From Pelagibacterales bacterium SAG-MED11 (lineage in GTDB: Bacteria > Pseudomonadota > Alphaproteobacteria > Pelagibacterales > Pelagibacteraceae): 64,000 nt of DNA. This document shows positions 29,170 through 37,964 of this stretch, in pieces; within the stretch, counting starts at the first letter, position 1, and every line of letters starts with the position of its first letter. The stretch spans positions 1 to 64,000 of the forward strand of contig JACWDI010000002.1 of assembly GCA_014654265.1 (NCBI GenBank). Reading direction: 5' to 3'. Under the pieces are notes generated by a model, which was not told where the DNA came from, ran no database searches, and saw nothing but the letters and a program-made list of their open reading frames with translations. The translations under genes and the position numbers were made by a program.

Positions 29170-29909
29170 TATTGTGCTCCCAAATAAGCATCGATAACAC
29201 GCTTATCATTTTTAATTTCATCTGGTGATCCATTTGCAAGCATCTTACCATGTGCTAAGCAAAAAATATCTTCTGCTAACTGCATAATTACTTTCATATT
29301 ATGTTCGATAACTAAAAGTGTAATACCAAAATCTTGATTAACTTTAATTAATCTATCTATAATTCCATTTATTAAAGTAGGATTGATACCAGCAGTTGGT
29401 TCATCTAATAGCAACATCTCAGGTTCATTCATAAGTGCCATTGCTAATTCTAATAATTTTTGTTGTCCAAAAGATAAATCGCCAGCTCTTAAGTTTCTTT
29501 TTTGATACAATCCAACAAAATTTAATAAATTTTCTGCCTTTTCTGTTAAGTCTTTTGGAATTTTTGAAAAAATTGTAAATAAGCTTGCGTCACTTCCTTT
29601 ATGACTAATAAGCATATTCTCTACACAATTTAATTTGCCATAAATTCTAGTTTGTTGAAATGTTCTTAATAAACCAAGTTTTGCTATTACTGGAACAGGT
29701 AATTCTGATACTTCTTTCTCATTAAATTTAATTGATCCGTTATCGATTGGATAAGTGCCGACAATAGAATTAAATAAAGTTGTTTTACCTGAACCATTTG
29801 GTCCTATTAGACCAACAATTTTTCCTTTCTCAACTTTCATTGAAATATCAACATTGGCTTTTACACCACCAAATGATTTACTGACATTACTAACTTCTAA
29901 AATACTCAT
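29169..29909 (-). CDS. livG: Branched-chain-type ABC ATPase LivG (second system)
   Basis: GPNGSGKTTLFNSIVG, LSFGQQKLLELAMALM, IEHNMKVIM. Confidence 0.9.
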   Translation of the reverse strand: MSILEVSNVSKSFGGVKANVDISMKVEKGKIVGLIGPNGSGKTTLFNSIVGTYPIDNGSIKFNEKEVSELPVPVIAKLGLLRTFQQTRIYGKLNCVENMLISHKGSDASLFTIFSKIPKDLTEKAENLLNFVGLYQKRNLRAGDLSFGQQKLLELAMALMNEPEMLLLDEPTAGINPTLINGIIDRLIKVNQDFGITLLVIEHNMKVIMQLAEDIFCLAHGKMLANGSPDEIKNDKRVIDAYLGAQ

Positions 29910-30955
29910 TTTAATTCTACCTGTGCTTTTCGATCTGCTTCATCAACTACTTCCCCAAATCTCTCTGGATATTTCTCTCTTAACCATCCCATGATTCCTT
30001 CCGGGAAATAAATTACAATTACAACTATAAGAACTCCTAGTGCAACGTATTGCCAACCTAAGAAGAATGTCCAAAAACCTTCTTTGAAGATATGAAATAC
30101 AGTTGCTCCAATAACAGGTCCCCATAAAGTTCCTTTTCCACCTAAGATAGCCATCAAGACCATGAACACTCCCATCTCTCTTCCATCAAATGCAACATCA
30201 GTTGAATCTATATAACCAACTAGACCACCCATAATTCCTCCAGCTAATCCACAAAAGAAAGCAGATATCATCCAACCAATAATTTTATATTTCATTGTTT
30301 GAATTCCCATTGCCTCAGCTTTGTCTTCATTGTCTCTTATTGCATTTAGTATTAATTTAAATCTTGTTGAATAAATTGATTTGACTGTAATAAAAGTCAA
30401 AACAACTGCCATGAAACTCAAGAAGTAAAAGAATTCACCTCTTGCTTCTAAGCTTCCTACATCTGGGAAAGGTGGAGTTGTAAAACCTTGTCCAGCTCCT
30501 ATAATTTCTATACCACCTGAAATCTCACCAGCTGCAACTCCTAAACCCAATGTACAAATTGCAAAGTAATGGCCTCTTAATCCTAAAATTGAGTAACCAA
30601 TTAAACCAGCAACAATTGTTGGGATTACTGCAGCAACAACAAGACCCATAGCCATTCCTTGAAAAAATTGAGTTGGAGTATGCACAAATGTTTTCTCACC
30701 ACCACTTTCAGTCCATTCAGCTAGTGGAAAAAACATTCCTACTTGAACTGATGCACAAAGGTACATCCCAAGTCCATAAAACAAAATATTTCCAAAGGTA
30801 TTGTAGCCCATTTCCCCACCTTGAATATTCCACGTAAGAGCTAATACAATCAAAACACAAAGTATCGATAATTGAACTTTAAATGCAGGAAAAATAAATG
30901 GTGCTGCTATTCCAAAAACTAATATTGCTGCGTATAAAATAATATTTTTACTCAT
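29906..30955 (-). CDS. livM: Branched-chain-type ABC permease LivM (second system)
   Basis: GLRGHYFAICTLGLGVAAGEI, AIRDNEDKAEAMGIQT. Confidence 0.85.
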   Translation of the reverse strand: MSKNIILYAAILVFGIAAPFIFPAFKVQLSILCVLIVLALTWNIQGGEMGYNTFGNILFYGLGMYLCASVQVGMFFPLAEWTESGGEKTFVHTPTQFFQGMAMGLVVAAVIPTIVAGLIGYSILGLRGHYFAICTLGLGVAAGEISGGIEIIGAGQGFTTPPFPDVGSLEARGEFFYFLSFMAVVLTFITVKSIYSTRFKLILNAIRDNEDKAEAMGIQTMKYKIIGWMISAFFCGLAGGIMGGLVGYIDSTDVAFDGREMGVFMVLMAILGGKGTLWGPVIGATVFHIFKEGFWTFFLGWQYVALGVLIVVIVIYFPEGIMGWLREKYPERFGEVVDEADRKAQVELK

Positions 30956-31575
30956 TATTTCCTTGATACTAATTTTGTAAAACCTTTATTGGGACAATAA
31001 GTATAGTCGTTATCATCTATTACTTTTCCTGATCTTTTTCCACCCATAACAGTAAGCTGCCACCTGAAAGTAAGACATTTTTTTTCATCACCTAATTTTT
31101 TAATAGTCAGTGTCTTTTTCATCCCAGTTCTTTTGCTAGTAGAGCTACCACCTGATTTTTTTTTCGGCCAGTTATAAGCTGAAAAGAAATCACGAGTTTC
31201 TCCCTCTTTCCAAATTCCTAGTGGGAATTTACAGCCATTATCTATTGCAACAACAACTCCTCTTTTTCTTTTCCTACTGTCCCACACTCTTCCCAAGCAT
31301 TGACCATTATTAGTTATTGTAAAGAGCTGTATTTTAGAACCTCTTTTTCTCTCATAAACTTTAATTGTCTTTCCTGTTATCTCATTTTTCCAGTCAATAG
31401 GACCTGCGACTTTTAATTTTCCATTATGTTGCTTATTATTCACCTCATAAAATTTCAATTCACTTGAACCAGTCGATGGTATCCCCAGCCATAATTCAAT
31501 TGGTATAAATCTTTCATTTCCTATAGATAAATTTGGAAATGTTAACAATAATATCATTAGTAATATTTTCCTCAT
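30955..31575 (-). CDS. Secreted/periplasmic protein of unknown function nested in liv operon
   Basis: Signal peptide MRKILLMILLLTFPNLSIG; several Cys; no family recognised. Confidence 0.7.
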   Translation of the reverse strand: MRKILLMILLLTFPNLSIGNERFIPIELWLGIPSTGSSELKFYEVNNKQHNGKLKVAGPIDWKNEITGKTIKVYERKRGSKIQLFTITNNGQCLGRVWDSRKRKRGVVVAIDNGCKFPLGIWKEGETRDFFSAYNWPKKKSGGSSTSKRTGMKKTLTIKKLGDEKKCLTFRWQLTVMGGKRSGKVIDDNDYTYCPNKGFTKLVSRK

Positions 31576-31643
31576 TTTAGGTACTCTCTTTTTCTTGATA
31601 ATTTAAATCTTCTATAAACCAAAATTAAATTATTTTTATTCAT
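31572..31643 (-). pseudogene. Duplicated livH 3' tail forming mini-ORF MNKNNLILVYRRFKLSRKREYLK
   Basis: Matches the C-terminus of LivH at 32751..33644 (LILVYRRFKLSKKREYLK*); 42/48 nt identical by hand alignment over the last 16 codons. Confidence 0.7.
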
Positions 31644-31647
31644 AATA

Positions 31648-32754
31648 TTATAATTTTTTCGCTATAAATTTTTTGATGTCCTCTAGATAAGGCGTAAAAC
31701 ACATATCAGATGCAATATTGTGTCCAGCAGCTTTTTTTTTCATTTCAGCTTTTTCTTTAGGATCTACTACAGTCCAAGCTTTCGATTTATGGCCGTAATC
31801 CCAATTATGCTTTATTTTCCAACCACTGTTCATTCTATATTTTATTTTGCATTCTACTCCATTAATTATAAATTCCTTTCCATTTGGACTGTTGTGAACT
31901 GGAAGTTCAACCCATTCAGCACCAGGCTTATCTCCAATCCACCTCATATAACTTGAAATTCCTAAATAGCTACTTGCTCCATCCATTTCTCCATGGAAAG
32001 TTAAAGCGTCTAATTTGTCTGCACCTCTTATTTCATCTAACTGAAACTCTCTCATTAAATCATTATCAATATTATCCCAACAATTCGGATTAAGAGAAAT
32101 TGCAGCATTATAAACTTCTGGAAACACAGCCTCCATTCTTAAACTTCCAATACCCCCACATGAATGGCCTGAAATAAAAAGTTGGTTTCTTGGTGTTCCT
32201 TTTTCAACAAATATATCCGCAATTGCACTATTTATTGCTGCTCTATTTTTTAAAGGAAAATTACTAACATATTCTGGAACTTGTAAAATATCATCTTTAG
32301 AGGTTTTTACTTTTTTTATATAAGTTGGTGGTCCCCACATACATTTCCAATATGGTGGAGTAAAATATAATTTTTTACCCTTATACATATGCTCCCCTTT
32401 TACACATTTGTTTTCATGTGTATAAAGACCAGCTTTCCATAATTCCATATTAATCCAAACAACTAATTCTTTACCATCTATAATTGTTCCTGAAAGTTGG
32501 GCTAATACACTTTGCATACTATTATTTTTTTGAATACAAAAACGAGAACCTTTTTTTACATGCCATGATCCACGATTAAAAACCATAATTATTTTATCTT
32601 GAGGATTTTCAATGTCATAACCTTCAATAAATTTACCTTTGCCGTCCTTATAGTATAAAAATCCACTTTTCTTTATTTCACGACCTTCGCAAGCAAAAGC
32701 TGTAGATGACACAACCACTGAAAACAAAATTAAAAGTATAATTTTTCTTATCAT
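31648..32754 (-). CDS. Secreted alpha/beta hydrolase, esterase/PHB-depolymerase-like
   Basis: Signal peptide MIRKIILLILFSVVVSSTAFA; GHSCGG nucleophile elbow; ATGA overlap with livH. Confidence 0.65.
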   Translation of the reverse strand: MIRKIILLILFSVVVSSTAFACEGREIKKSGFLYYKDGKGKFIEGYDIENPQDKIIMVFNRGSWHVKKGSRFCIQKNNSMQSVLAQLSGTIIDGKELVVWINMELWKAGLYTHENKCVKGEHMYKGKKLYFTPPYWKCMWGPPTYIKKVKTSKDDILQVPEYVSNFPLKNRAAINSAIADIFVEKGTPRNQLFISGHSCGGIGSLRMEAVFPEVYNAAISLNPNCWDNIDNDLMREFQLDEIRGADKLDALTFHGEMDGASSYLGISSYMRWIGDKPGAEWVELPVHNSPNGKEFIINGVECKIKYRMNSGWKIKHNWDYGHKSKAWTVVDPKEKAEMKKKAAGHNIASDMCFTPYLEDIKKFIAKKL

Positions 32755-33644
32755 TTTAAATATTCTCTTTTTTTTGATAATTTAAAGCGTCTATAAACTA
32801 ATATTAATACTAATAATAAAAACACAGATCCAATTCTAAACTCTGTTCCTAAAATATAATCAGCAAATTCTTCAAAAACTCCTAATCCCATTCCTGACAT
32901 TGCAACACCTGGTAGATTTCCTAATCCTGCAACAATAACAATCATAAAAGATCTAATAGTATAAGGTAATCCCATATAAGGATGAATTGTAAAAGTAATT
33001 GATATTAAAGCTCCAGCTACCCCACATAATGCTGCATTAATACCAAATGTTGCAGCATAAACTTTTTCTGTATCAACACCTAAAATCTTTGCTGCTCGAG
33101 CGTTTTGAGCAGTAGCTCTAATTGCTCTACCAAGCTTAGATTTCTTCATATAAATAACCAAACCTATTGCAAAAATAATACTAATGAATGCTGAAAATAT
33201 TTTAGAATTCGGTAATGTCACAGAATTATCAAATAACATTGTTGTTCCATAGCCAGAGTTTGCAAGAACAACATCAGCACCGAATGCAAAGTTCATTAAC
33301 TGCATAAATAAAATACTTATCCCAAATGTTGCTAGAATTGAGATAAATAAATCTCTATCCACTACTTTATTAATAACTAATTTGTAAATTCCAACTCCGA
33401 CAAAATACATTATAAATGGTGAAACAATCACTCCCCACGCTGGATGAATTCCCCAAAGATACATAAAGTAAGCAATGTACCCACCTAAAATAACTAAGTC
33501 TCCTTGAGCAATATTTATAATATTCATTACCCCCCATTGAAGAGCCATTCCATAAGCAATCAATGCAAATAAAATTCCTAACAACACACCGTCAAGCGTT
33601 GCTTGTAAAGTGAGCATAGGAACTTGGAATATTAAAAAATCCAT
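32751..33644 (-). CDS. livH: Branched-chain-type ABC permease LivH (second system)
   Basis: QWGVMNIINIAQGDLVILGGY, GVAGALISITFTIHPYMGLPYTIRSFMIVIVAGLGN. Confidence 0.85.
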   Translation of the reverse strand: MDFLIFQVPMLTLQATLDGVLLGILFALIAYGMALQWGVMNIINIAQGDLVILGGYIAYFMYLWGIHPAWGVIVSPFIMYFVGVGIYKLVINKVVDRDLFISILATFGISILFMQLMNFAFGADVVLANSGYGTTMLFDNSVTLPNSKIFSAFISIIFAIGLVIYMKKSKLGRAIRATAQNARAAKILGVDTEKVYAATFGINAALCGVAGALISITFTIHPYMGLPYTIRSFMIVIVAGLGNLPGVAMSGMGLGVFEEFADYILGTEFRIGSVFLLLVLILVYRRFKLSKKREYLK

Positions 33645-33665
33645 AATTTAGATACTGTTATAAAA

Positions 33666-33693
33666 AAATGCCCCCTAGAATTAGGGGGCATTT
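33666..33693 (-). terminator. Intrinsic terminator/attenuator between SBP gene and livH
   Basis: aaatgcccccta-gaat-tagggggcattt; on minus strand followed by a T tract. Confidence 0.85.
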
Positions 33694-33706
33694 CAAATAT
33701 TAGATA

Positions 33707-34948
33707 TTATCTATCTGACCAGCTTGGAATAGGGTGGATCAATTTCGCTGAAGCCCATTTAGTCGGAGCTACAACTTTATTTTCACACTTACTTCCGTCA
33801 GCATTACACATAACTTGAAATAATACCATTGGCTTATCAACATTCTGACCACCTTCTGCAAATTTTATGTTTCCATAAAAAGTTTGCATATTAGTGGCAG
33901 CTAATGCATCCCTCACTTTTTTCTTGTCAAATGAGTTTGCTCTTTCAAATGCATCTTTGAATACTAACAAAGCTGCAGATGACTCAGCTGCTTGATATGG
34001 TGGGTCATAACCAAACTCTTTTGTAAAGTCAGCAGCATATTTCATTCCACCACCAAAGAACTTGTCTTTGTATGATAAAGATTTATGCCATTGAGATGCA
34101 CATAGTGCATATTCTGAGTTTTTACCATGTTGTTTAGATAATTTAGCAGCATCACAGTGTGTCATTGCTAACATTGGAACATCAACTTTCATTTCAGCGA
34201 TTTGTCTGATTGCAGTCAATGCACCTTTTGTATGACCTGAAACTACAAGAACATCTGGTTTTACAGCTTTAACTTTTGCTAAAGTTGCTGCCATATCATT
34301 TAGTTCTTTTGGTAATTTGTCATCAATAATGATTTTAGATCCTGTTCTTTCAGCAGCTTCTAAAATACCTAATCTAACGTCTTGTGAGAAAGCATCTTGT
34401 TCAAAAGCCTGTGCTATTTTAACAGGTTTGCCACCGTTCTTTTCAACAGCTAAATCAATTGCTACATCAAGATATAGGTTTGCTGGTGCAAGCACTGCAA
34501 ATAAATATTTATATCCTTTTGTAAATAATGATCTAGATGCACCATTAGCTTCTACCATTGGTACACCATATTTTTCTGTTACTGGAGCGATTGCTTTTGT
34601 TAATCCAGAACTGTATGGGCCAAGCATGAACTCAACACCATCTTGTGAGATTAATCTTTCTGCAAGCTGTGCTGCTCTTTTTGGGTTTGATTCATCATCG
34701 TAATAAATGATTTCAAACTTATAAGTTTTTCCACCAACTTTAACTCCACCCATGCTGTTGATTCTGTCAACGGCCATATTATAACCGTTTTGAGTGTGAA
34801 CACCATTTGAAGAATATTTTCCAGTTAATGAAATAGCAGAACCTAAAACTATCTTATCACCAACAACTTTTGCAAAAGATGTTACTGAAGTAGATAATAA
34901 TAATGCTATTGCAGAAATAAAACTTAAGATTATTTTATTTATTTTCAT
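33707..34948 (-). CDS. Branched-chain/amide-type ABC substrate-binding protein
   Basis: Signal peptide; IVLGSAISLTGKYSSNGVHTQNGYNMAVDRINSMGG. Confidence 0.85.
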   Translation of the reverse strand: MKINKIILSFISAIALLLSTSVTSFAKVVGDKIVLGSAISLTGKYSSNGVHTQNGYNMAVDRINSMGGVKVGGKTYKFEIIYYDDESNPKRAAQLAERLISQDGVEFMLGPYSSGLTKAIAPVTEKYGVPMVEANGASRSLFTKGYKYLFAVLAPANLYLDVAIDLAVEKNGGKPVKIAQAFEQDAFSQDVRLGILEAAERTGSKIIIDDKLPKELNDMAATLAKVKAVKPDVLVVSGHTKGALTAIRQIAEMKVDVPMLAMTHCDAAKLSKQHGKNSEYALCASQWHKSLSYKDKFFGGGMKYAADFTKEFGYDPPYQAAESSAALLVFKDAFERANSFDKKKVRDALAATNMQTFYGNIKFAEGGQNVDKPMVLFQVMCNADGSKCENKVVAPTKWASAKLIHPIPSWSDR

Positions 34949-34983
34949 TTTATTTCCCTTGTTAATTAATTAATTAATAGCTA

Positions 34984-35012
34984 ATTAAATAAAGAAAACA
35001 GTTGTTTTGCAA
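34984..35012 (-). promoter_or_regulatory. Putative promoter of the 33707..34948 SBP gene/operon
   Basis: Minus strand TTGCAA - 17 nt - TTTAAT; perfect inverted repeat aaaaca-gt-tgtttt (34995..35008) in the spacer. Confidence 0.4.
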
Positions 35013-35037
35013 GAGACAAAAGGTGCAATAAGTTTTT

Positions 35038-35652
35038 TTAATATTGTTGTGAAATAATAATTATTAGTGCAATTAGAACTAAAACACTCGCTGAGATTGT
35101 ATTAATTGTTTTTGGATTTGTTTTTATCCAAGTAATAAGTTTTTGTGCAAGTAAAGCGTAACCAATCAAAGATAAAAAATCTAAAACTACATAAGTTGTT
35201 ATTAAAATAAAAAATTGAACAACATAATTTGAATTAAAGTCTATAAACTGTGGAAATATTAATGGAAAAAACAACCAAGCCTTTGGACTTGTACCTGCAA
35301 CTAAAAAACCATCTTTAAAAAAAGAAAAAAAACTTTTTGAAGAGATTACATCTGAATTAATATTCTTTGGTGCTGTTTTGTAAACATCATAAGCTAAATA
35401 AAGTAAATAAATTACACCTATCCATTTTAATATACTTAAAAAATTTGGGTTATCCGAAAAAAAACTACCCAAAACAAATATAACTAAAGTAGCTTGAATT
35501 AAGTTTGCGGTAATATCTCCTAATGCAGTCCAAATACATTTTTGAACTCCGTAATTCATCGAATATGAGATAATAACAATTCTAGGAGTACCAGGTGTAA
35601 TAAAAAGAAAAATTATAATCTGTAAAAAAAGAAAATAATTTAAGGGGAGCAT
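35038..35652 (-). CDS. LysE/RhtB family amino-acid exporter
   Basis: FLFITPGTPRIVIISYSMNYG; LysE-like TM profile. Confidence 0.8.
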   Translation of the reverse strand: MLPLNYFLFLQIIIFLFITPGTPRIVIISYSMNYGVQKCIWTALGDITANLIQATLVIFVLGSFFSDNPNFLSILKWIGVIYLLYLAYDVYKTAPKNINSDVISSKSFFSFFKDGFLVAGTSPKAWLFFPLIFPQFIDFNSNYVVQFFILITTYVVLDFLSLIGYALLAQKLITWIKTNPKTINTISASVLVLIALIIIISQQY

Positions 35653-35660
35653 TTAAAAAA

Positions 35661-35709
35661 AGATAGCCCTTAAAAACCGGGAGCTAAAGATGGCTAAGAA
35701 GGACTATCT
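35661..35709 (-). ncRNA. Candidate cis-regulatory hairpin leader of the lysE-type gene
   Basis: agatag-c-cctt ... aagg-a-ctatct stem followed on the minus strand by T7 and the ATG; alternative TAGCC/GGCTA pairing exists. Confidence 0.35.
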
Positions 35710-35771
35710 ATAATAATATATCAGATCTGAAAAAAAATGCATTATCGATTTTTTTCAAATATAAGGAATTT

Positions 35772-36068
35772 ATGAAAAAAAAAGGTCACACCCCAATTAC
35801 CCGCGTCAAAAATCCTGAGCCAAATGTTGAAAGTCCAGATTGGGTCATCTGGGCTGCTTGGGCAGATAGAATCACTTTTGAGGAAATTGAAAAAAAAACT
35901 GGCTACAAAGAATCTGATGTAATTAAAATAATGAGACGATCTCTCAAACCATCATCATTTAGATTATGGAGAAAAAGAGTAAATCAAAAAAGTATAAAGC
36001 ACAGAAAAAAGTTCGAATACTCTAGAAAACAAATTACTAGTAAAATAAAAAAAGGTGACTATCTTTAA
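35772..36068 (+). CDS. TIGR03643/DUF2805-like small protein
   Basis: SPDWVIWAAWADRITFEEIEKKTGYKESDVIKIMRRSLKPSSFRLWRKRV. Confidence 0.75.
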   Translation: MKKKGHTPITRVKNPEPNVESPDWVIWAAWADRITFEEIEKKTGYKESDVIKIMRRSLKPSSFRLWRKRVNQKSIKHRKKFEYSRKQITSKIKKGDYL

Positions 36069-36071
36069 ATA

Positions 36072-36326
36072 ATGAAAAAAATAACAATTTATACAGGTCC
36101 ATTTTGTAATTATTGTGATGCAGCAAAAAGATTATTAACTAGAAACAATGCTACTTATAATGAAATTGATATTGGAAAAGTAGATGGTGCTATGGATGAA
36201 ATGATTAAAAAAGCTAATGGAAAAAGAACAATTCCTCAGATTTTTTTTAATGAAGAACACATTGGTGGCTACGATGAAGTCAGGGCTTTAGAAAAAGAAA
36301 ATAAATTACAAGATCTCTTAAAATAA
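36072..36326 (+). CDS. grxC: Glutaredoxin 3
   Basis: YTGPFCNYCDAAKRLL, TIPQIFFNEEHIGGYDE. Confidence 0.95.
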   Translation: MKKITIYTGPFCNYCDAAKRLLTRNNATYNEIDIGKVDGAMDEMIKKANGKRTIPQIFFNEEHIGGYDEVRALEKENKLQDLLK

Positions 36327-36659
36327 AACGAAGTAAACTATTAAAAAAATCAAAGAATATTCGAAAAAACTTTTAAAAATTGTTATTTGTTTTTCGTTAA
36401 ACTTTTGATTTATATATTTTTTTAGTAAATAAAAACCAATATTTACTAACAAAATTCCAATTGTAGCACCGATTATAGTAGATTTAATTGTAAAGTTTTT
36501 ATAACCAAAGTAACAAGCCACAACAAAAGTAAGCCAAGAAACTTTTGTAATAAAAATTTTGAATATTATTCCAGCTTTCTTACTAAAAATTGATTGTGTT
36601 TTTATTATTGAGTATGACCAAATAATTCCAGTTAAAAAGCTAATGTACTTAATAATCAT
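36318..36659 (-). CDS. Small hypothetical membrane protein
   Basis: ORF 113 aa with four likely TM segments; ends overlap grxC convergently. Confidence 0.5.
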   Translation of the reverse strand: MIIKYISFLTGIIWSYSIIKTQSIFSKKAGIIFKIFITKVSWLTFVVACYFGYKNFTIKSTIIGATIGILLVNIGFYLLKKYINQKFNEKQITIFKSFFEYSLIFLIVYFVLF

Positions 36660-37048
36660 TATTTTTCTTTAAAAACTAAGCAAATCCCATTATTACAATA
36701 TCTTTTTCCTGTAGGTTGAGGTCCATCTTCAAAGATATGACCGTGGTGACCACCACAATTTTTACAATGATACTCTGTTCTTGCATATCCTATTAAATGA
36801 TCAGTTTTAGTTTCAAAAACTTCAGGTAAAGACTCGAAAAAAGAAGGCCAACCAGAACCACTTTCATATTTACTATTTGAATTAAATAATTTTATTCCAC
36901 AGTTTGCACAATGATAACTTCCTTCTCGTTTTTCATTGTTTAATTCACTAGTACCAGGTGGTTCAGTTCCATCCTCGAACATAACTAATTTTTGTTCTGC
37001 AGTTAGATTAGGATTTTTTTTAACCATAAAATTATAATAATTTAGCAC
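36659..37048 (-). CDS. msrB: Peptide-methionine (R)-S-oxide reductase
   Basis: YHCANCGIKLF, SGSGWPSF, YHCKNCGGHHGHIFEDGP, RYCNNG. Confidence 0.95.
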   Translation of the reverse strand: MLNYYNFMVKKNPNLTAEQKLVMFEDGTEPPGTSELNNEKREGSYHCANCGIKLFNSNSKYESGSGWPSFFESLPEVFETKTDHLIGYARTEYHCKNCGGHHGHIFEDGPQPTGKRYCNNGICLVFKEK

Positions 37049-37964
37049 ATGATTGGTGTAAAAATGAGTGCAATTCGACTAATTTATCAAAGTCTTTGTT
37101 ATAACCCCCTCCTAAAACACCACAAAGGGGGATACCCTTTGAAAAGAAGTTTTCTGTAACAAGTTCATCTCTTTCTTTAATTCCTTCGTCGGAAATCTTT
37201 AAATTACCTAATCGATCATTATGATGAATATCAACACCAGCTATATAAAAAACATAATCAAAATTTTCTTCATTAAGCTCATTTAAATAAAACTTGAGAG
37301 TTTTAAGATATTGTTTGTCCTCTAAATTATCCTCAAGTTCAACATCTAGATCACTTATTGATTTTTTAGCAGGATAGTTTGATTTTGAGTGCATGCTAAA
37401 AGTAAATACATTTGAATTACCTTTAAATATATCTGAATTTCCATTTCCTTGATGTACATCTAAATCAACAATTAAAATTCTACCTGCTAGTCCTCTATCA
37501 AGTAGATAATATGCAGCTACTGCTACATCATTAAAAACACAATAACCAGCACCACCCTCAAAATTTGCATGGTGACTACCTCCAGCAGTATTGCAAGCAA
37601 GACCATAATTAATTGCAAGCTTTGATGCTAAAACGGTTCCCCCAGTTGCTACCAAGGATCTTTGAACGACACTATCGACTAAAGGGAAACCAATTTTTTT
37701 TACTCCATTTTTATCTAAAGTTTTATTCTTAATATCTTTAATATATTTTTCCGAATGAGCCCTTTTTAAGGTCTCATCAGAACATGGATATGGTTTATGA
37801 AATTCTTTTACTATCTTTTGATCTATTAGATATTTTGCAAGTTCACTAAATTTGTTAATTGGAAATTTATGATCATCTCCAATTTTAGCAAAATAATCTT
37901 CATGATTAATAACTGGCAAATCCATTTTTATTCTATAATACGAATAGGTTTTCCATTTACACAA
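37032..37964 (-). CDS. Histone deacetylase/acetoin utilisation family deacetylase
   Basis: GGSHHANFEGGAGYCVFNDVA, IVDLDVHQGNG, GGGYNKD. Confidence 0.85.
   Translation of the reverse strand: MCKWKTYSYYRIKMDLPVINHEDYFAKIGDDHKFPINKFSELAKYLIDQKIVKEFHKPYPCSDETLKRAHSEKYIKDIKNKTLDKNGVKKIGFPLVDSVVQRSLVATGGTVLASKLAINYGLACNTAGGSHHANFEGGAGYCVFNDVAVAAYYLLDRGLAGRILIVDLDVHQGNGNSDIFKGNSNVFTFSMHSKSNYPAKKSISDLDVELEDNLEDKQYLKTLKFYLNELNEENFDYVFYIAGVDIHHNDRLGNLKISDEGIKERDELVTENFFSKGIPLCGVLGGGYNKDFDKLVELHSFLHQSCAKLL

Noticed and set aside
29943-30125. 60-aa minus-strand ORF
   Set aside because: Out-of-frame ORF inside livM
34962-34978. ttaattaattaattaat simple repeat
   Set aside because: Low-complexity AT repeat in an AT-rich upstream region; no array structure
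35729-35757. tgaaaaaaa...tttttttca inverted repeat
   Set aside because: A/T-only arms with 12-nt loop; too weak and too likely by chance at this base composition to call a terminator
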